In this document: one piece after another, positions 48,904-60,800 of the stretch
Layout: every line of letters starts with the position of its first letter
Numbering within the stretch: the stretch's first letter is position 1
Origin: Aphanomyces cochlioides
Lineage: Eukaryota > Oomycota > Saprolegniomycetes > Saprolegniales > Verrucalvaceae
NCBI GenBank assembly: GCA_019828595.1
Contig: JAHQRK010000023.1
Span: 558,001-622,000 of the forward strand
Reading direction: 5' to 3'
DNA: 64,000 bases
Program-made: the position numbers and the translations under genes
Notes under the pieces: model-generated
The model's database searches: none
What the model saw: only the letters and a program-made list of their open reading frames with translations
Told to the model about the DNA's origin: nothing

Positions 48904-51900
48904 TCATTGTCGATGATGATTGTGAGCATCATCGCCATTGACTTCCATCGATTCGACTTGTAAATCTCGTTGATTTCCGATGAGAGATGCTGATTGGCGC
49001 CGACTCAGGTTGGTCGTCCTTTCTCGCTCGAGTCGCACGCGAGCCAAAAAGCGCTGAATGATTAGAGTTGCAGAATATTCACGCACAGGAGTTGTTTTTC
49101 GATTCTCAAGCACATTTTGATGCTTCTTTCCATGGGTTCGGAACCACATTTCGTCAAATTGCTTGTTAATGCCTTTTTCTTCCATTACTCGGGTAATTTC
49201 AGCGTGCTTTTCACGATTTCCCTAAAGCACAATCTAAGCAATTCCTAAATAGCGAGAAACCCAAACCTCAGCTAGAACACGCTGAACGAGTGCACGTGGG
49301 ACATCTTTAAAATGTACATATTGTTTGTCGTATATGGGAATCCCCAAATCACCTAAACAAGATGTCATCAATCTTTCATTTCACAGCTCATACGTACCAA
49401 TCGCTATGACAACTCGCCTTCTGGTAAATCCTGGCACGCCCTTGAATCCAAACGGGGGATACACCGTGTATAAGAAATCAGTCAGCTCTTCAGCTGTAAT
49501 AAGACCTGATCCTGAAGGATCAAATTTTGCCCATCGGTCAGAAAATTCGGTCAACGTATTGACATTGACAGGGCAATCACTTGAGGAATCACCAATCGCA
49601 TCGACCACAATACCAGAGAACAAATTGATGCCAATATAGCCCATAATCAAAAAGAAGATATACATAAACGGCAAGATCAAACTGTTCCCACAGCCATCTA
49701 AGGGAATACATCCATACGAATTGTTATATCCACACATCGACGCATTGAAAGGTCGATCTTCGCATGTAGGATTTGTCGCTGGAACTTGATTGTACACTTC
49801 CCATGTGAAGTTGTCCCAATTCTCTCCAGTCGAGAAACCAATGAGAGTCTGAAATGCCATCCAAAAGTTGCGAAAATTTTGGTTTTCATTGATCATGTCG
49901 TCATTAAATGCTGTCTTGGCGAACAATTGAACAGCCACTGCGGCAAAAATGTAGTAAAGAAGACTGAGTAAACTCACGACATTCATCACGGCTGGAAGCG
50001 AAACAATCAGGGTGTCAAATAGATTTTTCATGATTTTGGCTTTCTTGATGAGCCGAAGTGCTCGGCCGACGCGAAATACACGAATAACAGTTGCAGCAGA
50101 TCCAACATTAACATTCATGGCGGCCAATATAAAACTTGTGATTGTAAACACAACAATCACGAAGTCAAACCGATTCCAGCTGTCCTCAAAGTAGACTTTA
50201 CCAAACGCTATGAGCTTCACAGCAGCTTCCATGGTGAAGATGACGGAAAATACCGTGTTCATTGTGCTCAAGGCAGTTTCCGTGGCTTGACTTTGTCCAA
50301 ATACTTGCACCGCCATACACATGGTGTTGACTAAGATCACAAGTGTGATGAAGTGCTCGAAATACATGAATGTGGCAATTCTGTAGGAGAATGCACGGAT
50401 CGGGTGTTTTGGACATGGGAATACTCGTAAAGGTGACAATGCAAGAACTTTGTTTTGTAGCTTGACCCATTGAATTTGCTCGTCAGTCATCATTGACCCG
50501 TATGTTTCTCTTGTAAAGCTGTCGCATAGGACACCAATGAACAGATTTGTGATAAAAAATGCGCAAATGATCATATACATCCACCAAAACAGGATTACGA
50601 GGGGGTTGTGGTTGGTAATTGGCTGCATGTTCTCACCCACAGCATCAATAGCAACGAGGCAAGTAGATGTCCATCCTTCCATTGTAGTCAGCTCGAAGAG
50701 ACCAGCTATCGCATAAAAGATGTTGTCAAAGCGCTGAGGTGCTTGCGGAAGCCACGTTGTTCCATTTTGGTTAGCAAAGCACAAACAAATGTCTCGTGAT
50801 GTTGGTGTGTAGTCGTCAGCAAAGGGGCCACAGCCTGATTGATTCCACACTGGCAGAAATGGATCTCTCTGAGCGCTTGTCATATTGCTCCACGGGATTG
50901 GAAATGTCATCACGTCAAGCGCTTGCAGCGTTGAAATATCAATGACATTGTAATCCCCTGTGTAGTCTGAGGGAAACCATGGCGGGTTAGCGGGATTGCC
51001 AGTGCCCAAGCCATAATTGTAAGGACTAATTGAGCAACTATACGTGGCTCCTTTAAATAGTGATAGGGCCATCAATCCAAACAGAAACAACATAAAAAAG
51101 GCAAACAGAAGTGCACGACCCATATCTGGTATGCATCGAAAGAGAGTATTCACGACAACCTTGAGGGAGGGGATATTGTTGATGACACGCAGTGGCCTCA
51201 AAGCACGAAAAGCTCGAAGCGACCGAAGTCCCGTTAGCGCCCCACTCTTTGAAGTGCTCCAGAAATACGGTAACACCGATACACATACAATGAAACCATC
51301 CAGGAGCCGCCATGAATCTGTTATGTATGCGTCGCTACCAAATATTAGTCCACGGGCAATGACATTGATCGCCATTTCAGTGGAGAAGATAACAGCAAAC
51401 ACGAGATTTGATTTGTCCAGGACTTGCCCGAGGCCGGATGATGGATCTAGCAGCGGTGAGTCGAAAGCTGTACCAACACATGAGGCAAAGATAATGAAAC
51501 TCAAAATCCAAGTGTACTCGCGGCGATGAAGGATAAAGTTGCATGCCTGGCGAATTGGATTTGATGGAGAAAAGATCATGAGACTTTTTCCTTTGTTGGG
51601 GGGTGGATCATCTATCGTTGGGATGTCATCTCCGGGCTCTGGTATATTGAGTCGCAGCAGCAAACGCATTGCACGGTGGGCTACACGAAGGCTTTTCGCC
51701 CGCATGGTTACCGTGCCAGATCGAGATTTTCCGTGACTCATGGGTATGATATCTTGGTCATCCATGTCGTCATCTTGATTGTCCTCGTCATTTCCGTCCA
51801 TTACACTTTGGACAAGAATAGCCGAAAACATATTCATCACCACAAAGACACCCAATATGATGACAAGAGAGCAATAGAATGGTGACCATGCTCCAACAGA

Positions 51901-54272
51901 TATCCACCCATCGTACATCACAGCCGGAAAATTATCATACGTCAAAATCTGAAATACCGTAAATGCCGCCCAGACAATTGAGTCGAAGTTTGATCGATGT
52001 AGCCGAGTTTGTGGCTTTGAATTGTTGAACGGCATGTAAAAATTATTCGGATCAAACTGGTACTTTGTTGCGAAGAGCTAGAAACAGCATGTCAGGTGAG
52101 CTCAGAACAATATGAAAAACCCACCTCCATCCCAACGAGACTGAAGATTAGCATGAAGAGAAGCAAGAACAGTAGAAAGTTCAAAATTTCACCCATCGAA
52201 CTAATAATTGCGGACAGAAGTTGATTCAGCGACTTCCACATTCTAGCTATCTTAAAAGCCCGTGCAGCTCGAAATGCAGTGAAGAATCCGCCTCCACCTG
52301 GAGTACCATCGATAAAAGCGGGGGGGCTAATTGCTGCTTCGACAACACCCATCAAGAATGTGATCAAATCGAATCGATTGAATTTGTCCCTATTCAATCT
52401 CAGTGTCAGAGCATTATACAAGAGAGAGACTTACATCCAGAAGGGCTTCAGTCCTAGGCCGATGATCTTTAGAACAGACTCAACCCCAAAGTAGATCATA
52501 AATATGAAATTCGCGATCTCATATCCAGTCTTAATCTCGGCGCGAATGTCGTGATAGTCACTTGCAAGGACCAATATGTTGGCCATCGTTATAACAAGTC
52601 CAATATTGGCGAAGATTTTGGAGGCAACTATCTTGCTGATGCATTGTTGGAGCGCTTGATATCGCCTGGCGATCGCAGACTGTACAATTACATCGCCATG
52701 GCCAGAAGCTATGGCGCTCATTCGTTTTATCATGCTAGAGCCCGCGAGTTCAAACGAGCGTCTTCGGCCAACCACTGGCATATTTGAAAGCATTCGAGAC
52801 TGCCGCTCCCTGCAGTTCACATTGTAGGTCTTGTAAAATTCAAGGAACTAACCTTTCTTTTTCGAGTAACCTGGCTTGGTGGTCTTTGGCCTTTTCAAAT
52901 TCCGTGAACAAGACGGCCATGTTTAATTGCAGCAAAAAGCACATTCCAATGTACAATAAACCTGTAAAATAGATGGCACCGACGACAGGGCTTGCTGTGG
53001 CTTGAGTCTAATGTCACAATTACAACAATCAACATTAAGGAACACACCGTTTGAGTAAGGACCATCCATCCAGAGGCTGTAATAGTTTGTAATAGGATGA
53101 GCCATGCACGGCCCAAATTGTCGAAACTCGGGAGGCCGTAGTTCAAATTGGAATTGAAGAGTGCATCATCGTTGGCGCTGCCATTCCATGGAGGCAACAA
53201 TAAATAATTGAAGCGAGGATTGCCTCGGTTATCGAAATTCGAGCCACAGATCGTACCAGGAGCAATGCATTGTCGCCCAATAGCTTTTTGCTCATTGCAA
53301 ACCTGGGGAATCACTTCAGAGTCATCAATCGGCCAAAAACAATCTTGAGGAGTGTCCCACACAGCATGATCCTCGTCGATTTGGGTTCCATCTGGTAGAA
53401 GACATGGAAATAGCTCCGGATTCGCTCTGACCATGGCAATGTATGATGGGTCGGGAGGATAATTATAGGTGCCGTTGGGAGGCAGAGCAACTGGATATGG
53501 TGTGATCCGGCATCGAAAGTGGTATGCGCCTCGATAAATTTCCATGCCCAAAATACCGAAAACGAGCATGCAAAACATAAGGAGCACAAAGACATTCGCA
53601 AGTGCCGGCAAACTAGCCAGAAGGCAGTTGGTCAATATCTTCAAGCCTAACTTTGAGAATAAGAAGAGAAATTTGTCTTGCTAACCTGGGAGAGAATGCA
53701 ATGTTCGCAAGGGTCGCATTACACGAAGTACACGTATAAATCCGACCTTAACTCCCTTGATGTTCATTACGGACAGGAGCCTATCGAAGCGTTATAGAAC
53801 ACATCACGTTCACAATACATACCCAGAGGTGACGATGATAAAGTCGAGTCGATTCCATCCCTCACTCATGTACGCATTCTTTCCAAAGCAAAACCCCATC
53901 GCAATTATCTTGAGCAATGCTTCGATCAAGAAGATGTAGAAGCTGACAGAGTTGCATTTGTCGATGAATCCATTGATCCAAATAGTGCCGTTCGGGCCAT
54001 CTTCCCACGCATGTGTGTAGTCTGTCAGTGCGAGGATGACCGTATTGAAGATGACACAACTGACAATGAGACGATCAAACCATTTCCAGGTCACCATCTT
54101 GATGCAAAGTCGGCGAATTGGATGCTTTGTGGTCAAACAACCAAGCGAAATTCGCTGAAACTACGAACTCATTAGCATGTATCAAGACGATAATCGGCAT
54201 TACCTTTTTGAGGTAAGCAGGCTCTTTCTCGACTTTTAGCTTGCCATATCTCTCATATTTGTCGGAGCCCAT
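48904..54272 (-). CDS. four-domain voltage-gated cation channel, paralog D
   Basis: 1659 aa. Exons: 54272-54204, 54160-53823, 53780-53686, 53646-53048, 53007-52853, 52809-52435, 52389-52125, 52077-49398, 49352-49267, 49221-48904. Same architecture as the other three, with filter TASGW/TYDNF/TMEGW/TGENW. The EF-hand loop is DPSGSGLITAEE; the IQ-like segment is IQRFLARVRLER. Exon 1 encodes a different, Lys/Glu-rich N-terminus (MGSDKYERYG...). The II-III linker has an acidic Asp/Glu run around 51750-51800 and differs from the others. It shares a 296-bp identical tract with C, but elsewhere the two have diverged, including in the III-IV linker and S1-S3 of domain IV. Confidence 0.94.
49754..50049 (-). 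repeat. 296-bp tract identical to 44212-44507 (channel D copy)
   Basis: Partner of the identical tract in paralog C. A second, shorter shared tract (about 60 bp, near 49598-49658 versus 44057-44117) lies just downstream in the gene. Confidence 0.85.
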
Positions 54273-54535
54273 GATTTCGATAATGGTTCCCTCGCTGCGA
54301 TCTTACTGCCTCTCTTGTCGAGAAAGCAGTGGCCGTCGCACAAGCGCTTCGAGGGTCCTTGCGATTTGGCGGTTGCACCTTTTCGAGATGTACTTGAAAC
54401 CGGCCTAAGTCGGTTTCATGTAACAACTGAAGGACGCTATCACGAATTCCCTCAACCCATTGGACGTATTTGTGTCATCTAAAGCTCACAACAAACTCCA
54501 AAAAGATAAGCTTTGAGTAAAAAACTTATGCTTGC

Positions 54536-57496
54536 TTACAACACATCGTCCTCCTCCTCCTCTTCCTTATCGGCAAAGTATTGATCCTTGATCGCCTTGA
54601 GTTGCTCCTCCAAAGCAGGCAGGCGAGAGTTTGCATTGTCCATGCCACTGGCACCCAGCTTGTTGACAATATTGACCAGCTGAATAGCCTTTTCGCCAAC
54701 GTGAACTGTTGCCGATGCTACAGAACAGATTCAGATCACAGATTCCAAGCGATTTTTAAATACCTCGAATTTTCTTGGCTCGCACAGTTCTTTCCAAAAC
54801 ATGGAGCTCCTCGTAGGCAAAGTCAAGTGCAGCAGTGGCCAAGATTGCTGCAGCATTAATCAAGTCGTCGCCTTGGCAAACGATAATAGTTAATAGACTA
54901 ATTTGCACATACACACCGTGTTTGTCATATTGTTGTGGGATCTGAAGGGAAGACATGCGCGTAAGTTCTTCTTGGTATGTTTTATTCTTAAAAATCTTGT
55001 GTTTCAATTTCACCTAGCCATAACCATGTCACCACGAGTTGCCTTCGAGGGTTCATACTGCATCCTTCAGCAAGTTGGTAAATTTGTCAATAACTTCCAC
55101 TTTATTCTTCGTTTGGGCTGAAAACGTGACTGGTGCGTTCACAATTTGTTCATATTTTTGAATCAATTGCGTCGCATCGTTTGCAAGCGTTGAAAGAGAC
55201 CACAAACGAATATAGGCGTTGCCTGCATTAAGTCTTTGCTGCTCATTGAAGTACCAATCGCGAGTGTCTTTGTTCTTAATAAGTAAGCTGTTACATTTTG
55301 TCAACTCTGTGCGGAAAATAACGTAGTACGCACCGAGCTGACCATGTTTGATTGGCATCAACACCAAGCGTTAATCCAAAACCTTCCAACTAAATAACAT
55401 AATGATACTGGTCGAGACACTGCAAAGTACCTTCTTCGATACTTCCCCGGCGTATTTTATGGCGTGCTGAATCCATGATCAAACCTCATTACGATAATTG
55501 CACTCACCGCCTCGTCCTTGAAACGAATTGTAAGAAGTTCCTTGATTGTGGCGTTAATGGCATCAAGGTTATCCACCAGTTTCTTGTTGGACTCTTTTCT
55601 TGCCTTCTTTTCCAATTGCTCCACCATTGTCATACCCCCTCCACTTGCTTTAACTGTATCTTCACCAAAAATGTCATTTACAGCGTCTGAAGCTGCGGCT
55701 AATTCTGCTGCCATCTGATCCTTTACTGATCGCACAGGTACATTGCTGGCGGCAACCTCACCGCCGAAATGGCCTGCTTCCCCATTTGGAGGAGTTCGCG
55801 TACCTCCACCGCCGGCTACGGCTCCTGTGCAAATGTCATTAAAGACTCTCTGTTGTAGGTGATAGGTTTTACCAGATTGAATCATTTGATGATGTTGCAT
55901 AACCATTGCAAACAATTGCTCCATTGACACTCCACTCATGCTGCCTCTTCCTCCGCTGATAGGAGCAGGTGGTGGCTAAAAGTGATTGTGAGATGTGTTC
56001 ATAACGGAGGCGATACCCCGGGATCGTTCGGCGAGACACCATCAGGTGTATCTAAGACTTCTGCTTTTAAGCTCTCTGCTTTCATTTTGAGCGCAACTTG
56101 TTCCTTTGGCATGCCCATGGACATGAGCTTAAAATATTTCTTAAAGGCGGGATCGTCTTTCACCAACAATGGAGTATATGGGGCTGCTGCAGGTACTGGA
56201 ATAGTATCTGGCTGAGGAAATACAAGCGCACTGGATGGAACTTGCAATGGGATAGGATTTGGTGGCTAAAGCATGGTTCAAAAAAGCACAATGAGATGTT
56301 TTGAGTACTCCTGGGTCGTTTGGTGACACGCGCTCGGGATGGTCCAGAAGCTCAGGGTCTACTCCTTCAGCTTCCATTTTCATCTTAATTTGATCGACTG
56401 GCATGCTCATGGCGAGCAACTTGAAGTACTTTTTGAATTTGGGATCCTCACCGACAGTCATGGGAATATAAGCTCCAGGTGGTGGCTAAACATCACAAAG
56501 GTGAATGGGTCAAGCTAGTGAAAATTTTGTACGTACCCCCGGGTCGTTCGGTGACACCGCGTTTGGCGTGTCCAAGAGTGATGCTTGCACACCTTCGATT
56601 TCCATTTTGGCTTTGATTTGATCGGGAGGCATGGCCATATTCAAGAGTTTGAAATACTTCTTGAATTTCGGGTCATCCTTTACAAGGAGAGGTGTGTACA
56701 CGACGACAGGTGGAGGAATAGCCATTGACGCAGCCATCTGCGGAGGAAACGAAGTAGCAGACTGGGTTGGCATCAGTCCATTGAAATTGGCACGTTTTTC
56801 GAGGGCTTCCAACTTTTGCATCAGAGCTTCAAGCTCTTTTTGCTTGATGGAAGACGACTTTTGCAAGACCTGCGCAGGCTGAACGTGTGACACCCGCTCT
56901 GCCATCTCTTGCATAGTTGCTTGAGATTTCATCATCTCGTCGATTTGCGCTTTGAGACTAGATATTTCTTTGGACGATTTGAGAACATCGGTTGATTTCG
57001 TGCTGAGTTTGATCAATTGAGCGATTTGCTCTTCCGTCAGACCTGGGATCATCATGCCACCGCCACCTAACAGACAGTCTGACTTCACATAGAAAGCACC
57101 AAACCTGCAAAGGCTTGCGAGGATCCACGGTGTAGGGTTGATCCGCGACCGCTCTTGCGTCGAGCGAGAGATGGGTCCATTGTTTCTTCGTCGTCTTCAT
57201 CGTCGTCGTCGTCGTCATCCTCCTCCTCTTCTGCCTCGCTCTCACTCTCTTCCTTCAAGTAAACTTTAATGCATTGATCGCGATGGGCTCTGAAATGGCG
57301 ACGCAAGCATTCCTACAACACGTCACATCAATCAAACTCATGGAATCTCGTCACAGACATTGTCACAATAGACCACCGAGTTACACTTGGTGCATGCAAA
57401 CGAGGCTCCTTCAGTTTGGCAATAGGCGCATTCTCCAGTTTGGACATGGCCTCGCAAAGCGCGCATCAGTTCATCGTCGCTGTCGCTGTCGGCCAT
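54536..57496 (-). CDS. MYND-finger protein with three WASHC3/CCDC53-like repeats
   Basis: 825 aa. Exons: 57496-57359, 57312-57105, 57066-56537, 56485-56309, 56265-56017, 55975-55508, 55466-55431, 55389-55334, 55287-55059, 55013-54917, 54871-54764, 54717-54536. N-terminal MYND zinc finger: CAYC, CTKC, YCDNEC, then H..HRDQC (residues ~22-62), split by an intron. An acidic Asp/Glu run and a coiled coil follow. Then come three copies of a ~48-residue unit of the form DPxFKKYFKLLxMxMP...KM..EGV...LLD.P..VSPNDPG (~245-292, ~305-351, ~385-434). The unit resembles the C-terminal segment of the WASH-complex subunit WASHC3/CCDC53. Each copy ends an exon at NDPG, and the next exon opens with a Pro run. 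The remaining ~390 residues are helical and unrecognised, ending in a Glu/Asp tail. Function unknown; a link to WASH/actin is inferred from the repeat only. Confidence 0.82.
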
Positions 57497-57820
57497 GTCT
57501 GTTTCGGGTTTTGATGCAAAGTGACGTTGCGTGATCGTTTCCTGTCAAGCCTCCCCTTATTTTTATGAAGTTCGATATCAAATTTGTATAGATAACTTCA
57601 GTGATCCAATTCATGACAAATTTCATGTCGGGAAGAAATCTGGATGCGGGTGACAAAGTTCTCGGACACGATTGCCGCCTTTCTTTTGATTACTCAAGCC
57701 AATCGATCTCTCTTCCATAGAGCTCTTCATGTAGGCCTGTATCTTCACGTATAGATGCGAAGCATCAAAGCTTTTTTACCTTAGCAGCGAGACAGAGGCA
57801 TGCCGTAGTGGTGTTCTGGA
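57497..57820. promoter_or_regulatory. 324-bp divergent promoter region
   Basis: It separates the 5' ends of the MYND gene (minus) and the IQ/WW gene (plus). It is therefore a shared bidirectional promoter unless one start codon is further upstream. It contains a CCAAT pentamer at 57699-57703; no other motif was recognised. Confidence 0.5.
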
Positions 57821-60800
57821 ATGTCATGGGACTTCTCCTTACAGCGTTTCCGACAAGGATCGTACACGCAATACCATGTCTTGCAACTAATCGGTGTATT
57901 CTTCTTGCTCACCAAGTTTCGCAAGACAGTTTCACCGTTATTTGAAGGACGGCCGCTCGGCCCATTCATGCATTTCGTGGATGTCCGAGACGAATTAGAG
58001 GACGTGAGCTCAACTCGTCCATTGAAAACGACAAAACGGCAGCGGTCCAAACAACATCTCGTTCCTGGAAAGCTCTTGGCTGCAGGGGACCAAGAACCCC
58101 GTCGCCAACGTGCTCCTATCGCAGGACATACAGTCATTCGCCATGAACCGGTCGATTACTTGGCATTGCGACGCACAGAATTGAGCAAACGCGCGTTGCT
58201 TCGGAATCGCGAAGCTGTGGTCCAAGAAATTCTCTCGCCTACGACTCGAGTAAAGCGCCGCGCACCTGACTCCAAGTCAACTCAACTTCTTGATCGTATT
58301 GCTGCACTGGAGCATTCCGAGCCTTCATTTCTGCGGCACGAACCAAATGTTGTTGAGTGGCAGCCGGCTGCTACCGACTCAATTGAATCACAGCATTTAG
58401 CATCGTTGACATTGCAAATTCATAAACTCAAGCAGGCTCAGGTCGAGGCTGTCCAAGCACAAGATCGTCAAGAAGACAAGGTAGTTCGTGTACTTGGTAA
58501 TAGTTTTTCAAGTCTTCTGGAGGTGCGTGGTGCACTGAACGAAGTCCGCAATGTAGTCTCGAGCATGTACACATTCACTCCAACTTTTCGCATTTGGTCA
58601 CGAACGAAAACCAAGTCGGCTCTTGAACTGTGGCAGAGGTAAATACCTCGAGGGGTTTATCAGTCGTTAGCGCATGTGTAGATACGTCGTGTGGCACCGA
58701 GAAGAAGAAACGCGATTGATCAAGCTCACTCACTTTGCTGTACGTATTCAACACGCGTTCCGTTGTCGCAGGGGGCGATTGTTGGGATTCATCGAACGAG
58801 CAGCCATGCGTCAAGCAGAATGGGCGGGGGCGGTACACTTCTCTGGGAGTGACGGGAATGATAATGTCAATTACAGACTCGACTGCAATGCTGGATTCGT
58901 GGTGTGTTTGCCCGTGAAGAGGCGCAACGCTTGCGTGAGTCAGTGATTGCCACACGACTTCAAAAAGTGTGGCGAGGGCGCATTGGTCGACGTCGTGTCA
59001 AGAACCGTCTGAGAGATATTCTTCGAACTCGTCTAAGGTAGATACAATTTCCTCCATGAAACATTTTGAAGAGTGCAGATATTTATCTCCGACGGGGTCA
59101 CTTCATCGGCTGCGAGATATTGCCATGTATGACGACATGATGCGAGAGACGCTGGAGCGAATGCTTGGACTTGTGGAAGAAGTTGAAGTGTCATTTGATG
59201 GGATTGCTTTTGCCACTTCAGACAACTCCAAGGCTGAACTCAAAATAAGGGAGTGGTATAGTGCTATTCAAGAGCTGGAAGCATTGATCGAGGCGCGACA
59301 AGTAGAGATTCAACAGGTTATCGTGAATGTTTGGTGCTGTTTTCATGTACATGAATAGGCTAGACGTCACTTTGAAGCCCAGCGAGCATTGAGACTAGCA
59401 GCTGTACGCATTGCAGACGCTAAAGACAAAGCCGATGCCTTAGAAAAGGCTTGTGAACGTGTTCACCGCGCAAACGAATTAATTGCAATGTTCTTCGCTT
59501 GATATTGACCTGGAGAGTAATTTGAGCGTAGGTACCGGGAAGATTGTGAAGCACATGAGCGGGTGCGTACGGAGAAAGCAAATCACGTCGACGCAGCGTA
59601 TCGTGAAGCCTTAAGAGTGCGGCGAGCCGAAAAGGACGCGTGTATGGCAATGCAACGAGAAGAGATGGAGACACGGCATATCGTTGCCGAACTGGTGCGG
59701 ATATTATTGTTTGATTGTTTCTTCATTACAAAATTCAGAGATGGCGTGAAGCTGATCGTCGATTACGGATGGGTGAAGTCGACAAAGTTGAGTGGCATCG
59801 TCAAATGGAGGAGGAAGCGGCAGCAGAGCGAATGAAAGAATGGGTCACTCTCATGATGAATGAGCAAGCTGCCATGATCAAATTACAAGAAGAGCGGAAA
59901 ATCAAACGTGCTCAGCATTGGAAGACCAAAACTGAGGTAGACTGAATGCTGGTCAATCGTATATTTAGCCGCTGATGTCTGCAGGAAGAATATGCTGGGT
60001 TGTACGAGCGTATGGAGGCACGCCGAGTGGAGAAAGAGCGCCAAAAAGCGATAAGAAAACAGCTCAAACGTCAACGACAACAAGAGGAGCACGAAAGGTG
60101 CCGACAAGAGTGGCCAAACTCTAAGACAGACATAGGATTGCTGCATTGGAGCGAACTCGGCTTGAACGATTAGCCGAATTGCACAAACAGGAAATCGAAC
60201 GGTACCAAATGGAAAACGAGGAAAAGTAGGATTTGCCATGATTCTGAGAGAGTAAAATCTTCGTCACAGGCTTCTGCGAGCTTGCGTGAGTGAGGCTAAA
60301 AAGGCTGAAGAAGCAATACTGTGGGAAACCATAAGAATCGAGGCAAACAAAGCCAAGCCAGATCCGATGATGCTCGAAGCTGGAGTTGTCGCAGAAAGGC
60401 AACAAATCGAGCGCGAACGGCAAAATTGCATCATGTTTGTCAACAGAAGCGTACAAACAATAAACTTGACTGTAGGATGGCATTTGAGGAGAAGCGCATG
60501 AGAATGTACATGGCGCAAGTTGCGAAGGAAATGTACTTGAAGGAATGCAAAGATCGAAAACGTCGGTTTGATGCCGAACGTAATGCAGAAGCCAAGGCTA
60601 ATAATGCTATGCAAGCTGAGGAAGCATATGAGCGTGGTCGACTAAAAAAGTTGGCTGACAAAGCAGTCTTCGAGGAAACACTCAAACGAATGCAAGCTGC
60701 AGACGAAGGTAATTAACAAAACTGGAACTTCGTCACGGGGTAATAGCATTCAAAGCCAAACAAGCTGAGAAATTGTTTGAAGCTCGCTGTCGAAAGCTGA

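Noticed and set aside
55330..55470. Apparent frameshift and stop in the MYND/WASHC3-like gene
   Set aside because: Three ordinary introns of about 41-46 nt give continuous frame through 55466-55431, 55389-55334 and 55287 onward.
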